Notes: a model not told the origin generated them from the letters alone. A DNA stretch of 64,000 bases from DATAVB01 sp040414495 (GCA_040414495.1 JBEDUI010000199.1:1-64000), one strand, 5' to 3'. Counted from the first letter of the stretch, positions 51,522 to 60,890 are shown. Numbers and translations: made by a program.

Positions 51522-53114
51522 TCAGTCGATCAATTCGTAGGCGGGCAAGGTCAGGAACTCGACGAAATCGTCGGAGAGCGTGACCCGGTCGAAAAGCTGC
51601 CGGGCCTCCTCGTACCGGCTGCCCGAATAGGCCTGTTCCCCGATCTCCTCGCGGATCTTGGCCAACTCCTCATCGGCGATCTGACGCACCAGAGCCGCAG
51701 TCACGTGCGAACCGTCGTCGAGCACGGCATTGTTCCGGATCCACTGCCAGATCTGGGTACGGGAAATCTCCGCCGTCGCCGCGTCCTCCATCAGGTTGAA
51801 GATCGCGACCGCGCCGGTCCCGGCCAGCCACGAACCCAGGTACCGCAACGCCACCGCGATGTTGCCGCGCAACCCAGCGACCGTGATCGAGCCGCCAGCC
51901 GAGGCAATGTCCAACAACTGGTCGGCCCGCACGCTGACATCGTCCCGCAACCGGTCGATCTGGTTGGCCTTGGAGCCAAGCACCCCGTCGAAAACCTCGC
52001 CACACAAGGGAACCAGGTCCGGGTGCGCGACCCAGGAACCGTCGAAGCCGTCGCCGGCCTCGCGGGTCTTGTCGTCCCGAACCTTGGCCAGCGCCTGCTC
52101 GTTCACGGCCGGATCGCGGCGGCTGGGAATGAACGCGGCCATACCGCCGATTGCCGATGCGCCCCGCCGATGGCAGGTTGCGACGAGCAACTCGGTGTAG
52201 GCCCGCATGAACGGCGCTGTCATCGTCACCGTGTTGCGATCGGGCAATTGGAACCTGGTGCCCTGGTCGCGGAAATTCTTGATGATGCTGAACAGATAGT
52301 CCCAGCGACCAGCGTTGAGTCCGCTGATGTGATCGCGCAGCTCGTAGAGGATCTCCTCCATCTCGAACGCCGCGGTGAATGTCTCGATCAGCACGGTCGC
52401 CCGTACACTCCCGGCCGGAATGCCCAGCTGGGCCTCGGCGAAGCTAAAGACGTCGTTCCACAGCCGGGCTTCGAGATGACTCTCCATCTTGGGCAGATAA
52501 AAGTACGGTCCGCTCCCGCGCTTCAGCAATTCGGCCGCATTGTGGAAAAAGTACAGCCCGAAGTCGACCAGCGCGCCAACGGCTGGCCGCCCGTCAACCT
52601 GCACATGCCGCTCATCCAGATGCCAACCTCGGGGCCGCATCACAATCACCGGGCGCGGACCGTCATTCAGCGCATAGTGCCTGCCGTCAGGGGAATCGAA
52701 CGTGATCGTGCCGCGGATCGCGTCGAACAGGTTGACCTGCCCGGACACCACGTTCGTCCAATGTGGAGTGTTCGCGTCCTCCATGTCGGCCAGCCAGATC
52801 TTGGCCCCGGAATTGAGCGCGTTGACGGTCATTTTACGCTCGGTCGGACCGGTCATCTCGACCCGACGGTCCAGCAGGTCGGCCGGAATCGGGGCGACCC
52901 GCCATTCGCCGGTGCGAAACTCCTCGGTCTCGGGCAGGAAATCCAACCGGCCGTTTTCCGCGATTTCGGCCCGCCGCTTGGCCCGGCGGTCCAGCAACTC
53001 GTCGCGAACTCCCCGGAATCGGCGGTTCAGCTCGGCGACGAATTCCACTGCGTCCGCGCTCAGAATCTCCTCGGCCCGGTCAACGCCGGCCGATGCAACA
53101 TCTACACCCGACAC
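51522..53114 (-). CDS. aceB: Malate synthase A
   Basis: 530-residue malate synthase, of the A type by length (G types are about 720). It condenses glyoxylate and acetyl-CoA to malate. Landmarks are WLADMEDANTPHW, the catalytic region IVMRPRGWHLDERHV, and YFYLPKMESHLEARLWNDVF with IGGMAAFIPSRRDP. The GTG at 53114 is preferred: GAGGAG is at the right distance and the homologous part begins there. An ATG at 53168 would overlap the malic enzyme stop by ATGA but lacks a ribosome site outside that gene. It is cotranscribed after malic enzyme. No isocitrate lyase is in the window. Confidence 0.94.
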   Translation of the reverse strand: MSGVDVASAGVDRAEEILSADAVEFVAELNRRFRGVRDELLDRRAKRRAEIAENGRLDFLPETEEFRTGEWRVAPIPADLLDRRVEMTGPTERKMTVNALNSGAKIWLADMEDANTPHWTNVVSGQVNLFDAIRGTITFDSPDGRHYALNDGPRPVIVMRPRGWHLDERHVQVDGRPAVGALVDFGLYFFHNAAELLKRGSGPYFYLPKMESHLEARLWNDVFSFAEAQLGIPAGSVRATVLIETFTAAFEMEEILYELRDHISGLNAGRWDYLFSIIKNFRDQGTRFQLPDRNTVTMTAPFMRAYTELLVATCHRRGASAIGGMAAFIPSRRDPAVNEQALAKVRDDKTREAGDGFDGSWVAHPDLVPLCGEVFDGVLGSKANQIDRLRDDVSVRADQLLDIASAGGSITVAGLRGNIAVALRYLGSWLAGTGAVAIFNLMEDAATAEISRTQIWQWIRNNAVLDDGSHVTAALVRQIADEELAKIREEIGEQAYSGSRYEEARQLFDRVTLSDDFVEFLTLPAYELID

Positions 53115-53164
53115 CGTACTCACTCCTCGATCCCCTTTTTTCTGATATCGCTGGTCCAGACCGG

Positions 53165-54565
53165 TCATGCTGCTGGCGAATCGTCGGCGATCGCGGCCTG
53201 CGCGACCGCTTCGGCAACGGCCGAGCTCACGTCCGGATCAAATACGCTCGGCACGATGAAGCTCGGGTTGAGTTGCTCGGGCCGAACGACATGGGCGATC
53301 GCCCGGGCGGCCGCGACCAACATGCCCGGGGTGATCTCCCGCGCGCCGGCATCGAGCAGGCCGCGGAAGAACCCGGGAAACGCCAACACGTTGTTGATCT
53401 GATTCGGGAAATCCGACCGACCGGTGGCCACGACCGCGGCATGCCGGTGCGCCTCGATTGGATCCACCTCCGGGTCGGGGTTGGCCAAGGCGAAAACCAC
53501 CGCCCGGTCGGCCATCCGCGCCACGTCATCGCCGCTGAGGATATTCGGCCCGGACACGCCGATAAATATGTCGGCGCCGGCTATGCCGTCGCTCAATGTG
53601 CCGGTGACACCGCGCGGATTCGTGTTGGCTGCCAGCCAGGCCCGGTCCGCGTCCATTCCGCTCCGTCCGGAGTGGACAGCGCCTTTCCGGTCGTAACCGA
53701 CGATGTCGCGGGCGCCTTCGGCCAGCAGCAGCCGGATCACCGCATGTCCGGCCGCTCCAACGCCAGCGACCACGATCCGGCACTCGGCCAGTGATTTGTC
53801 CACCACCCGCAGCGCATTGGCCAGCGCGGCCAGCACCACGATCGCGGTGCCGTGCTGGTCGTCGTGGAATACCGGGATATCCAGCAGTTCCCGCAGCCGC
53901 CGCTCAATCTCGAAGCAGCGCGGCGCCGCGATATCCTCCAGGTTGATCCCGCCGTACACCGGCGCGATCGCCTGCACGGTACGGACAATCTCCTCGCTGT
54001 CCTGAGTGTCCAGACACACTGGCCAGGCGTCGACACCGCCGAATTGCTTGAACAGCGCGGCCTTTCCCTCCATGACCGGCAGCGCGGCGGCCGGACCGAT
54101 ATTGCCCAGGCCGAGTACGGCCGAACCATCAGTGACAACAGCGACCGTGTTGCGCTTGACCGTGAGCCGCCGCGCGTCAGCCGGGTTCTCGGCGATCGCC
54201 AGACATACCCGGGCTACGCCGGGGGTGTACGCACGGGACAGGTCGTCGCGGTGCCGCAGCGCGACCTTGGGGGTCACCTCGAGTTTGCCGCCCAGGTGAA
54301 TCAGGAACGTACGGTCCGAAACCTTGCGCACGGTCGCACCGGGCAGGCTCGCGATCGCTTTGGTCACCGCATCGGTGTGCGCGACGTCGATGGCGTCGCA
54401 GGTCACGTCGACCACCAGACTGTCCGCTCTCGACTCCACCACGTCCAGCGCCGTCAGCTCCGCGCCGGCCGCGCCAACGGCCTGGGTCAATGCTCCCGTG
54501 GCGCCGGTCTCGGCCGGCAACTCAACCCGTACGGTAATCGAATATCCGGGACTCGGAACTGGCAC
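53165..54565 (-). CDS. Malic enzyme with N-terminal ACT domain
   Basis: 466-residue malic enzyme that decarboxylates malate to pyruvate with NAD(P) reduction. An ACT-like regulatory domain (about 1-85) precedes the catalytic part. SRAYTPGVARVCLAIAE, VTDGSAVLGLGNIGPAAALPVMEGK and FHDDQHGTAIVVLAAL are the standard motifs, and VVAGVGAAGHA is the dinucleotide-binding turn. The bacterial short-type enzyme has this length. GTG at 54565 follows GAAGGGA. It directly precedes malate synthase, so glyoxylate-derived malate can be turned into pyruvate. Confidence 0.93.
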   Translation of the reverse strand: MPVPSPGYSITVRVELPAETGATGALTQAVGAAGAELTALDVVESRADSLVVDVTCDAIDVAHTDAVTKAIASLPGATVRKVSDRTFLIHLGGKLEVTPKVALRHRDDLSRAYTPGVARVCLAIAENPADARRLTVKRNTVAVVTDGSAVLGLGNIGPAAALPVMEGKAALFKQFGGVDAWPVCLDTQDSEEIVRTVQAIAPVYGGINLEDIAAPRCFEIERRLRELLDIPVFHDDQHGTAIVVLAALANALRVVDKSLAECRIVVAGVGAAGHAVIRLLLAEGARDIVGYDRKGAVHSGRSGMDADRAWLAANTNPRGVTGTLSDGIAGADIFIGVSGPNILSGDDVARMADRAVVFALANPDPEVDPIEAHRHAAVVATGRSDFPNQINNVLAFPGFFRGLLDAGAREITPGMLVAAARAIAHVVRPEQLNPSFIVPSVFDPDVSSAVAEAVAQAAIADDSPAA

Positions 54566-54890
54566 GGTCACTTCCCTTCTCGAATCGGGCACTGCGAGAT
54601 TACTGTTTCATCAGACTCCGACGCCCTGCGACGGACCGAAATCGTTGCGGGACAGTTGAAGCGTAGGCCGCCCGCTGAAATCCCGGTCGAAACGAATAGC
54701 TAACCAATGCGCATTTCCCGTCGGGCCGAACCGTCGACGGCTCCACGAATATCGGTACGGCTCGGACAATCGCCCGGCCGGATCATTTCCATTCATGGCC
54801 GTGCACACTCTGATCGAGTGATCGACGCCGACTCGCGACGTCTGCCGAACACAGGGCATGGACATCTCCGGGCGGAACGCGCTGCGTAGC

Positions 54891-54905
54891 GATTTCGTAT
54901 GTCGA
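54891..54905. promoter_or_regulatory. Candidate LacI-type operator
   Basis: TTTCGTATGTCGAAA, perfect 5-bp arms with a 5-nt centre, about 280 bp before the GTG at 55183. The half sites match those at 55056. Confidence 0.35.
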
Positions 54906-55055
54906 AACGAGTGGTCCGGTTTGCGGATAGGCTACGCCGCATGTCGCGACCCAGCAAGTTGCCGCTTCGCTGGCGAGCCATCGTCGCCACATTTCGATTG
55001 ACCGGACGCAATTCCGCTATTGACCCATTCGCGCCGCCGGCATTAGGCTTGATTG

Positions 55056-55075
55056 TACGAAAAGCTTGTTTCGTA
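55056..55075. promoter_or_regulatory. Candidate LacI-type operator near glycosidase-like gene
   Basis: TACGAAAAGCTTGTTTCGTA, with perfect 7-bp outer arms and a 6-nt centre, 107 bp before the GTG at 55183. Sites of this kind bind sugar-responsive LacI proteins; a LacI gene at 19194 carries a TTTTCGAAAA palindrome upstream. Confidence 0.45.
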
Positions 55076-55182
55076 ATTCGGAAAAGCGTCGAACGACCTG
55101 CCCTGAACAGTACCGACACGTACCCGAGTCCGAGAGTTTCACGTTGCCAAGCTGACCTGCGGATTGGCAGGAGGACTGCCCT

Positions 55183-57735
55183 GTGAGCGAGTCGACCGTG
55201 GCTGGTTCAGCCGCCGTTATTCTGTCCTACGACGCCGCGGACGCCATCGCGGGCGAACCGCCGGTGCAGTTCGCCATCGAGCGGCTCACCCAGGTGCTTC
55301 AAGCCGCCGGCGTCACAATCGGTTCGGCCGGTCTGCCCATCGACATCCGGAGTGGAACGGGCGCGGCCGAATCGTTCGAGTTCAGCCGACCCGAGGGCGG
55401 GTCCGGGCCGGTCGTGGTGACCGGCGCCGACGCGCGCGGCCTTGGCTACGGAATTCTCGAACTGGCCGATCGCGCCGCCTACGCGGACGACCCCGTGACC
55501 GTGCTCGCCGCCACAGAGCCGGTTGCCGAACGCCCGGCCACACCCGTCCGCAGCATCTCGCGGGCGTTCGTCTCGGTCGAGGAAGACACGCCCTGGTTCC
55601 ACGACCGCGCATTCTGGGCCGACTATCTGACCGAGCTGGCGACCAACCGGATCAACCGACTGCAGCTGGCATTCGGCATGCAGTACAACTACGGCCACCA
55701 CCCGGCGACGGATAATTACTTCTGCTTTTTCTATCCGTTTCTGCTCGACGTTGCCGGTTATGACGTACGGCCGGAGAACGTCTCGACACAGGAACGCGAC
55801 CGCAATCTGGAAACCCTGCGTTTCATCAGCGAGGAGACCAAACGGCGCGGAATCCAGTTCCAGCTGGGTTTGTGGAATCACGCGTACGACCAGGGACCCG
55901 ATTCGGACCCCACTTACCCCATTGTCGGCCTGACCCCCGAAACCCACGCGCCCTATAGCGCCGCCGCGCTGGCGCAGCTGCTGGCCGAATGCCCAGCCAT
56001 CGACGGCCTGACATTCCGGGTGCATTACGAGGGCGGTGTGCCAGAGCCCGGCCACGAATTCTGGCGCACAGTACTGGCCGGTGCGGAGCGGGACAAGGTC
56101 GGCCGGCGGATCGAAATCGACATGCATGCCAAGGGTGTCGACGAGGGCCTGCTCGACGTGGGCCGGGCGACCGGCCAGCCGATCGTGCTGGGCGCCAAGC
56201 ACTGGGCCGAGCATCAGGGCCTGCCATACCAGCAGACGACAATCCGGGACAAGGAGCGCGCCACCAAGGGCGCCGGCACCGGTCTGATGGCGATTACCGC
56301 GCACCAGCGGCGTTTCACCAGATATGGATACGGAGATTTCCTCAAGGAAGGCCGCGACATCGACCTGCTGTTCCGGATCTGGCCGGGCAGCCAGCGGCTG
56401 CTGCTGTGGGGCGACCCGGTGCTGGCGGCCGGATACGGCCGGCTCGGCACAATCGGCGGCGCACTGGGCATCGAGCTGTGCGAGCCGTTGTTTTTCAAGG
56501 GCCGCAAGGGCACCGGCACGCCGGGCGGGCGCGACCCCTATCTGGACCCCGCGCTCACCCTGGGCGGGCAGGAATGGCGTAAATACCGCTACACGTACCG
56601 GTTGTGGGGCCGGCTGCTCTACAACCCCGACGCCGACGCGGATTCCTGGCGCCGGTTCCTGCGGGCCGAATACGGCGCGGCGGCCGGATCGGTCGAGCAG
56701 GCGCTCGGCTCGGCCAGCCGGGTGCTGCCGCTGATCACCGTGGTGCACGCGCTCGGCGCCTCGAACAACGGATATTGGCCCGAGATGTACACCGACATGC
56801 CCATTGTGGACGGTCCGCACCGCGGGTATTTCACGGGCGACTCCGCCGCTCCCCCGACCTTCGCCGGCGTGAGCTCATTCGACCCGAGCATGTTCTACCG
56901 AATTCTGGAATACGCCGACGATTTGCTGGCCGGGCGGCGGGATGGCCGCTACCCGCCGGACGAAGTGGCTGGGTGGTTCGAAACGCTGGCGCAGGACGCC
57001 GAACGGTCGTTGGCGCAGGCCCGCGACGAGATCGCCGATCCGAAGGCACCCGAATTCCGCCGGCTCGATGTCGACGTCACTGTCCAGATTGGACTGGCCC
57101 GGTTTTTCGCCGGAAAATACCGGGCCGCATTGGCCTACACGTTGTACGAACGCACAAAGGACCGGCGCTTCCTCAACCAGGCGTTGAGTGCGTACGAGAA
57201 AGCGCACGGGGCCTGGGTCGGGATTATCGAGACCACCGAGCACGTATACCGATCCGATCTCACGTTCGGGCACCTGTTGACCGAACACGGCCATTGGAAG
57301 GACCGGTTGCCGGCGATCGAGACCGATATGGCGGCAATGCGGGCGGTTGCCGATGGCGCTCCGGATTCGGTACGAGTGGACATTCCGCGCGTACCGCATG
57401 TCGAACGACCGGCGGTCACGCACCAACCGGCCGGATCATTTCGCCGGGGCGAGGACGTCGACATCGCCGTCACCGGCGATGATCTGGATGCGCGCGGCCA
57501 GATTGTGCTGCGCTACCGGCACCTGAACCAGGGCGAGGATTACCAACAGGTCGCGATGACCCGGGACGGCGGGCAATTCACGGCGCGCATTCCCGGAACC
57601 TACAGCGATTCGGACTATCCACTGGCGTATTACTTCGTCGTCCGTACCGGGGCCGGCGACGCGTGGATCGTACCGGGATTGGAGCGGACGCTAGCCAACC
57701 AGCCGTACCACGTCATCCGGCAGTCGCTGGACTAA
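55183..57735 (+). CDS. Large glycoside hydrolase-like protein, family unresolved
   Basis: 850-residue cytoplasmic protein without signal peptide. The first 125 residues resemble the small alpha/beta domain before GH20/GH67-type barrels (VQFAIERLTQVLQAAG, VVVTGADARGLGYGILELAD). A barrel-like region follows, from RSISRAFVSVEEDTPWF through LATNRINRLQLAFGMQYNYG, and GTGLMAITAHQRR. After about 520 it is mostly helical, and the last 100 residues look like a beta-sandwich. A clear catalytic pair could not be picked. Alpha-glucuronidase-like action on plant glycans is a guess. GTG at 55183 with GGAGGA upstream. Its stop is 1 bp from the convergent GlxA-type gene. Confidence 0.7.
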   Translation: MSESTVAGSAAVILSYDAADAIAGEPPVQFAIERLTQVLQAAGVTIGSAGLPIDIRSGTGAAESFEFSRPEGGSGPVVVTGADARGLGYGILELADRAAYADDPVTVLAATEPVAERPATPVRSISRAFVSVEEDTPWFHDRAFWADYLTELATNRINRLQLAFGMQYNYGHHPATDNYFCFFYPFLLDVAGYDVRPENVSTQERDRNLETLRFISEETKRRGIQFQLGLWNHAYDQGPDSDPTYPIVGLTPETHAPYSAAALAQLLAECPAIDGLTFRVHYEGGVPEPGHEFWRTVLAGAERDKVGRRIEIDMHAKGVDEGLLDVGRATGQPIVLGAKHWAEHQGLPYQQTTIRDKERATKGAGTGLMAITAHQRRFTRYGYGDFLKEGRDIDLLFRIWPGSQRLLLWGDPVLAAGYGRLGTIGGALGIELCEPLFFKGRKGTGTPGGRDPYLDPALTLGGQEWRKYRYTYRLWGRLLYNPDADADSWRRFLRAEYGAAAGSVEQALGSASRVLPLITVVHALGASNNGYWPEMYTDMPIVDGPHRGYFTGDSAAPPTFAGVSSFDPSMFYRILEYADDLLAGRRDGRYPPDEVAGWFETLAQDAERSLAQARDEIADPKAPEFRRLDVDVTVQIGLARFFAGKYRAALAYTLYERTKDRRFLNQALSAYEKAHGAWVGIIETTEHVYRSDLTFGHLLTEHGHWKDRLPAIETDMAAMRAVADGAPDSVRVDIPRVPHVERPAVTHQPAGSFRRGEDVDIAVTGDDLDARGQIVLRYRHLNQGEDYQQVAMTRDGGQFTARIPGTYSDSDYPLAYYFVVRTGAGDAWIVPGLERTLANQPYHVIRQSLD

Positions 57736-57736
57736 T

Positions 57737-58726
57737 TCAGGTCGCGGCGAACGTGCGCCGGTACGCGGTCGGCGACGTGCCCAATTGCCGGACGAAATGA
57801 TGCCGGAGCACGTCCGCCGAGCCGAAACCGCACCGACGCGCGATCTGCTCGATGTCGAGGTCACCGTCCTCCAGCAGGCTCTGCGCCAACAAGACCCGCT
57901 GGCGTACCAGCCATTGATTCGGCGTGGTGCCGGTCGCGTCGCCGAACCGGCGGGCGAAGGTCCGGGCCGACATGTGCGCCCGCTGCGCCAGCGAAGACAC
58001 CGAAATGTCGCGGTGCAGATTTCCTTGTATCCACGCCAATACCGGCGCCAGGTCATCCGCGCCGCCCTCGCTGCGCGGCACCGGCGTCTCGACGTACTGG
58101 GCCTGACCGCCGTGCCGATGCGGTGGCACGACCATGCGCCGGGCGATTCCGTTCGCCGCCGCCACGCCCAACTCATCGCGTACGACGTACAGACAGGCGT
58201 CGATGCCGGCCGACGTGCCCGCGCTCGTGATGATCTGCCCATCGGCGATGTAGAGCCGGTCGCAGTCCACGGTGAGGTCCGGATATCGGCGGGCCAGGCG
58301 GTCGGCGTCCCGCCAGTGCGCGGTGACCCGACGGCCGGTCAGGAGCCCGGCCGCGGCCAGCAGGAACACACCTGTGCACTCGCTGACCACGCGCGCGCCG
58401 CGTTCGATCGCCTCCCGCAGCACGGTGACGATGGCCGGCGACGGCGGCTCCTCGCGGGTGTGCCAGGCCGGGATCACGATCAGATCGGCGCTGGCCGCCC
58501 GCTCCAGCCCGTGGCCGATCTGGACCACCATTCCCCCGGCGGCGGGCAACGCCCGCGCGTTCTCCGAGCACACGGCGAAATCGAAGCGCGGCAGCCCTTC
58601 CTCGGACCGGTCAATTCCGAAGATTTCGCACGCGACCCCGAGCTCGAACGGATGAATTCGCTCGTCGACGAGCGCTACGACGTCTCGCAACATGTTGGCA
58701 GGATATACCCGGACCATGGCGTTCAT
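57737..58726 (-). CDS. GlxA-family (DJ-1/PfpI-AraC) transcriptional regulator
   Basis: 329-residue regulator. An N-terminal DJ-1/PfpI class I glutamine-amidotransferase-like domain carries the nucleophile-elbow Cys in VVSECTGVFLLAAAGLL and HPFELGVACEIFG. A C-terminal AraC DNA-binding domain has two HTHs: ISVSSLAQRAHMSARTFARRF and DIEQIARRCGFGSADVLRHHF. Such proteins in actinomycetes sense metabolites and control amine, sugar or antibiotic pathways. The ATG at 58726 is used; ATGs a few codons in are possible. It is divergent from a small membrane protein and convergent with the glycosidase-like gene. Confidence 0.92.
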   Translation of the reverse strand: MNAMVRVYPANMLRDVVALVDERIHPFELGVACEIFGIDRSEEGLPRFDFAVCSENARALPAAGGMVVQIGHGLERAASADLIVIPAWHTREEPPSPAIVTVLREAIERGARVVSECTGVFLLAAAGLLTGRRVTAHWRDADRLARRYPDLTVDCDRLYIADGQIITSAGTSAGIDACLYVVRDELGVAAANGIARRMVVPPHRHGGQAQYVETPVPRSEGGADDLAPVLAWIQGNLHRDISVSSLAQRAHMSARTFARRFGDATGTTPNQWLVRQRVLLAQSLLEDGDLDIEQIARRCGFGSADVLRHHFVRQLGTSPTAYRRTFAAT

Positions 58727-58797
58727 GCCACTGCCGCGTTGGCCGGGACGCGACCAGACTTGGCCCCATCACCAATTCGGTAGTGAGGACGAATCTG

Positions 58798-59100
58798 ATG
58801 CAGACATTGTTTATCGGCGCCACCGCCCTGATTCTGGGCGCCGTATTAGTACGTACGAACGCGCTGGTTGTCATTGGGCGAGCGCTGGTACGCGGTCTCC
58901 GGACATTCCGTGCGTCCCAGCAGGCGCAGGTCCAGTTGCGGGAGCGGTACCTACGCGCGCAACGTCCGTGGCAGACCGAATGGCTGCACTGGACGGCCAC
59001 GGACGACGGTTGGCGCCTGGAGGGTCGGGTGCTGCCGCCAACGCGGGATCGGGTGCGGGTGCAGGCAAATACCGCCTCACCGCGAATCGGGTGCCCGTGA
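58798..59100 (+). CDS. Small membrane-anchored hypothetical protein
   Basis: 100-residue protein. An N-terminal hydrophobic segment (LFIGATALILGAVLVRTNALVVIG, quoted as a landmark only in part by its ends) spans the membrane once. A charged, Arg-rich cytoplasmic tail with LRERYLRAQRPWQTEWLHW follows. The ATG at 58798 has GAGG 8 nt upstream, and an alternative GTG lies at 58783. No family was recognised. It is divergent from the GlxA-type regulator, which may control it. Confidence 0.6.
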   Translation: MQTLFIGATALILGAVLVRTNALVVIGRALVRGLRTFRASQQAQVQLRERYLRAQRPWQTEWLHWTATDDGWRLEGRVLPPTRDRVRVQANTASPRIGCP

Positions 59101-59254
59101 TTGCGACATCCACTGAGGACCGTCATTAACCCTATTCATCGGACTAGTTAATTCCGCCACGGGAGAATTCCAATATCATGGTCCGATCGACTGATATCCA
59201 GCAGGACGATGTAATTCGCACCGATTCCCGGCAGTTTCCGGACAGCCGTGACAA

Positions 59255-59283
59255 TTGACACTTGACTCGCCCGACACTAACGT
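59255..59283 (+). promoter_or_regulatory. Sigma-70-type promoter of glcDEF
   Basis: TTGACA (59255-59260), 17 nt, TAACGT (59278-59283). The -35 is consensus and the -10 has the conserved first and last bases. The predicted start is near 59290, giving a leader of about 150 nt. Confidence 0.6.
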
Positions 59284-59313
59284 CTCCACATAGCAGAGTA
59301 CGTGTTCCGGATT

Positions 59314-59328
59314 TTGGAAGCGGTCCAA
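59314..59328. promoter_or_regulatory. Candidate IclR operator in the glcD leader
   Basis: TTGGAAGCGGTCCAA, perfect 5-bp arms with a 5-nt centre, about 24-38 bp after the predicted transcription start. TTGGA/TCCAA half sites occur in IclR-family operators, and an IclR gene closes this operon. A repressor here would block elongation. Confidence 0.45.
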
Positions 59329-59441
59329 GCGTGCCCATGACAAATCTGGGTGGCGCCGACCAACGTCGACGATGACGATCCGGTGGCGGAAACTGTAGGT
59401 CGATGCTCGGTCATCTGCAGGGGCGCTAGGAGGGACGTCTG

Positions 59442-60890
59442 GTGGGCGACGCGTTACAGGCCGACCTGATCGGCGCGCTCGGCGCCGCCTCGGTGCTCAG
59501 CAATCCGACCCAGTTGCGGACCTACGAATGCGACGGCCTGACCGGCTACAAGGTCACTCCGCGCCTGGTCGCGCTGCCCTCTTCGGCCGAGCAGGTCGCG
59601 GCCGCGGTCGCCGCCTGCGCCAAACACAACGTGCCATTCGTCGCCCGCGGTGCCGGCAGCGGCCTGTCCGGCGGCGCCCTGCCGGTCGCCGACGGCGTGG
59701 TGATCTCGCTGCAGCGGTTGCGCCGCATCCTCGATATCGACCCGGTCAACCGGCGCGCCATCGTCGAACCGGGGGTCACCAACCTGGCCGTCAGTCACGC
59801 CGCCGCGCCGCACGACCTCTATTACGCTCCCGATCCCTCCAGCCAGCAGGTCTGCACGATCGGCGGCAATATCGCCGAGAACTCCGGCGGCGCCCACTGC
59901 CTGAAGTACGGGTTCACCACGCACCACGTCTACGCCCTCGAGGTAGTGCTGGCCGATGGCACCCGGACCTGGCTGGGCGGGCCGACCGGAGAGCAGGCCG
60001 GGTACGACCTGCGCGGTGCGTTTCTCGGCTCGGAGGGCACGCTCGGCATTACGACCAAAGCGGTGATTCGGCTGCTGCGTAAGCCCGAGAGCGTACGGAC
60101 ACTGCTGGCCGACTTCCCCTCGATCAGCGCGGCCGGCTCCGTCGTCACCGACATCATCGGCTCCGGGATCGTGCCAGCCGCCATCGAAATGATGGACCGG
60201 TTGGCGATCGAAGCGGCCGAGGCGGCGGTGCACGCCGGCTACACCCTGGACACTCCAGCCGCGCTGCTGATCGAACTGGACGGGCCGGAAGCCGAATGCC
60301 AAAGCCTGTTCACCGAGGTTGAGCGGATCTGCCGGGAGCACGGCACCACCAAGATCCGGATCGCCGCCGACGCGGACGAACGGGCCGGCATGTGGCGCGG
60401 CCGTAAAGCCGCCTTCGCCGCCGTGGGCCGGATCAGTCCGAACTATTTCGTACAGGATGGTGTCGTACCACGGACCCGGCTGGCCGAGGCGCTGGACCGG
60501 ATCGCCGAGATGGGCCGCGATGCCGGCATTCGCGTCGCGAACGTCTTTCACGCCGGCGATGGCAACCTGCACCCGCTGGTCCTCTACTCCGAGGCCGCCG
60601 GGGAACACGACCGGGCCGAGCAGCTATCCAAACAGATCGCCGAGCTGTGCGTGGAATTCGGCGGATCGCTGTCGGGCGAGCACGGCATCGGCACTGACAA
60701 GGCCTGCTCGATGCCGACCATGTTCTCAGGCACCGACCTGGCCACCATGGCGACGCTGCGTTCGGCGTTCGACCCGGCCGGTCTGGCCAATCCGGGTAAG
60801 GTCCTGCCGACGCCGCGACTGTGCGGCGAGAAACCCGGGCCGTACCAGCCCCATCCCCTTGAGGCCGCCGGTGTCATCGAACGACTCTGA
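59442..60890 (+). CDS. glcD: Glycolate oxidase FAD-binding subunit GlcD
   Basis: 482-residue FAD-linked oxidase subunit. The PCMH-type FAD domain (about 35-215) contains PFVARGAGSGLSGGALP and IGGNIAENSGGAHCLKYG. The FAD-oxidase C-domain ends with FHAGDGNLHPLVLY and SLSGEHGIGTDKACSM, the standard GlcD motifs. With GlcE and GlcF it oxidises glycolate to glyoxylate at the membrane and feeds electrons to quinone. GTG at 59442 follows AGGAGGG. It starts the glcDEF-iclR operon. D-lactate dehydrogenase is a related alternative, but the E and F subunits favour glycolate. Confidence 0.95.
   Translation: MGDALQADLIGALGAASVLSNPTQLRTYECDGLTGYKVTPRLVALPSSAEQVAAAVAACAKHNVPFVARGAGSGLSGGALPVADGVVISLQRLRRILDIDPVNRRAIVEPGVTNLAVSHAAAPHDLYYAPDPSSQQVCTIGGNIAENSGGAHCLKYGFTTHHVYALEVVLADGTRTWLGGPTGEQAGYDLRGAFLGSEGTLGITTKAVIRLLRKPESVRTLLADFPSISAAGSVVTDIIGSGIVPAAIEMMDRLAIEAAEAAVHAGYTLDTPAALLIELDGPEAECQSLFTEVERICREHGTTKIRIAADADERAGMWRGRKAAFAAVGRISPNYFVQDGVVPRTRLAEALDRIAEMGRDAGIRVANVFHAGDGNLHPLVLYSEAAGEHDRAEQLSKQIAELCVEFGGSLSGEHGIGTDKACSMPTMFSGTDLATMATLRSAFDPAGLANPGKVLPTPRLCGEKPGPYQPHPLEAAGVIERL

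Larger units (their letters stand above)
54566..55182. other. 617-bp intergenic region with LacI-like palindromes, no gene
   Basis: Divergent space between malic enzyme and the glycosidase-like gene. No coding frame was recognised. It contains the two CGAAA/TTTCG palindromes listed separately. Confidence 0.6.
59101..59441. other. 341-bp glcD upstream region
   Basis: Gap without a gene. It holds the putative glcD promoter (59255-59283) and a palindrome (59314-59328), and the glcD ribosome site AGGAGGG. No hairpin terminator for the upstream gene was noted. Confidence 0.7.

Noticed and set aside
52685..52705. GGGGAATCGAACG, resembling a tRNA T-loop
   Set aside because: It lies inside the malate synthase coding region and no acceptor or anticodon arm accompanies it. 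No tRNA was found in the window.
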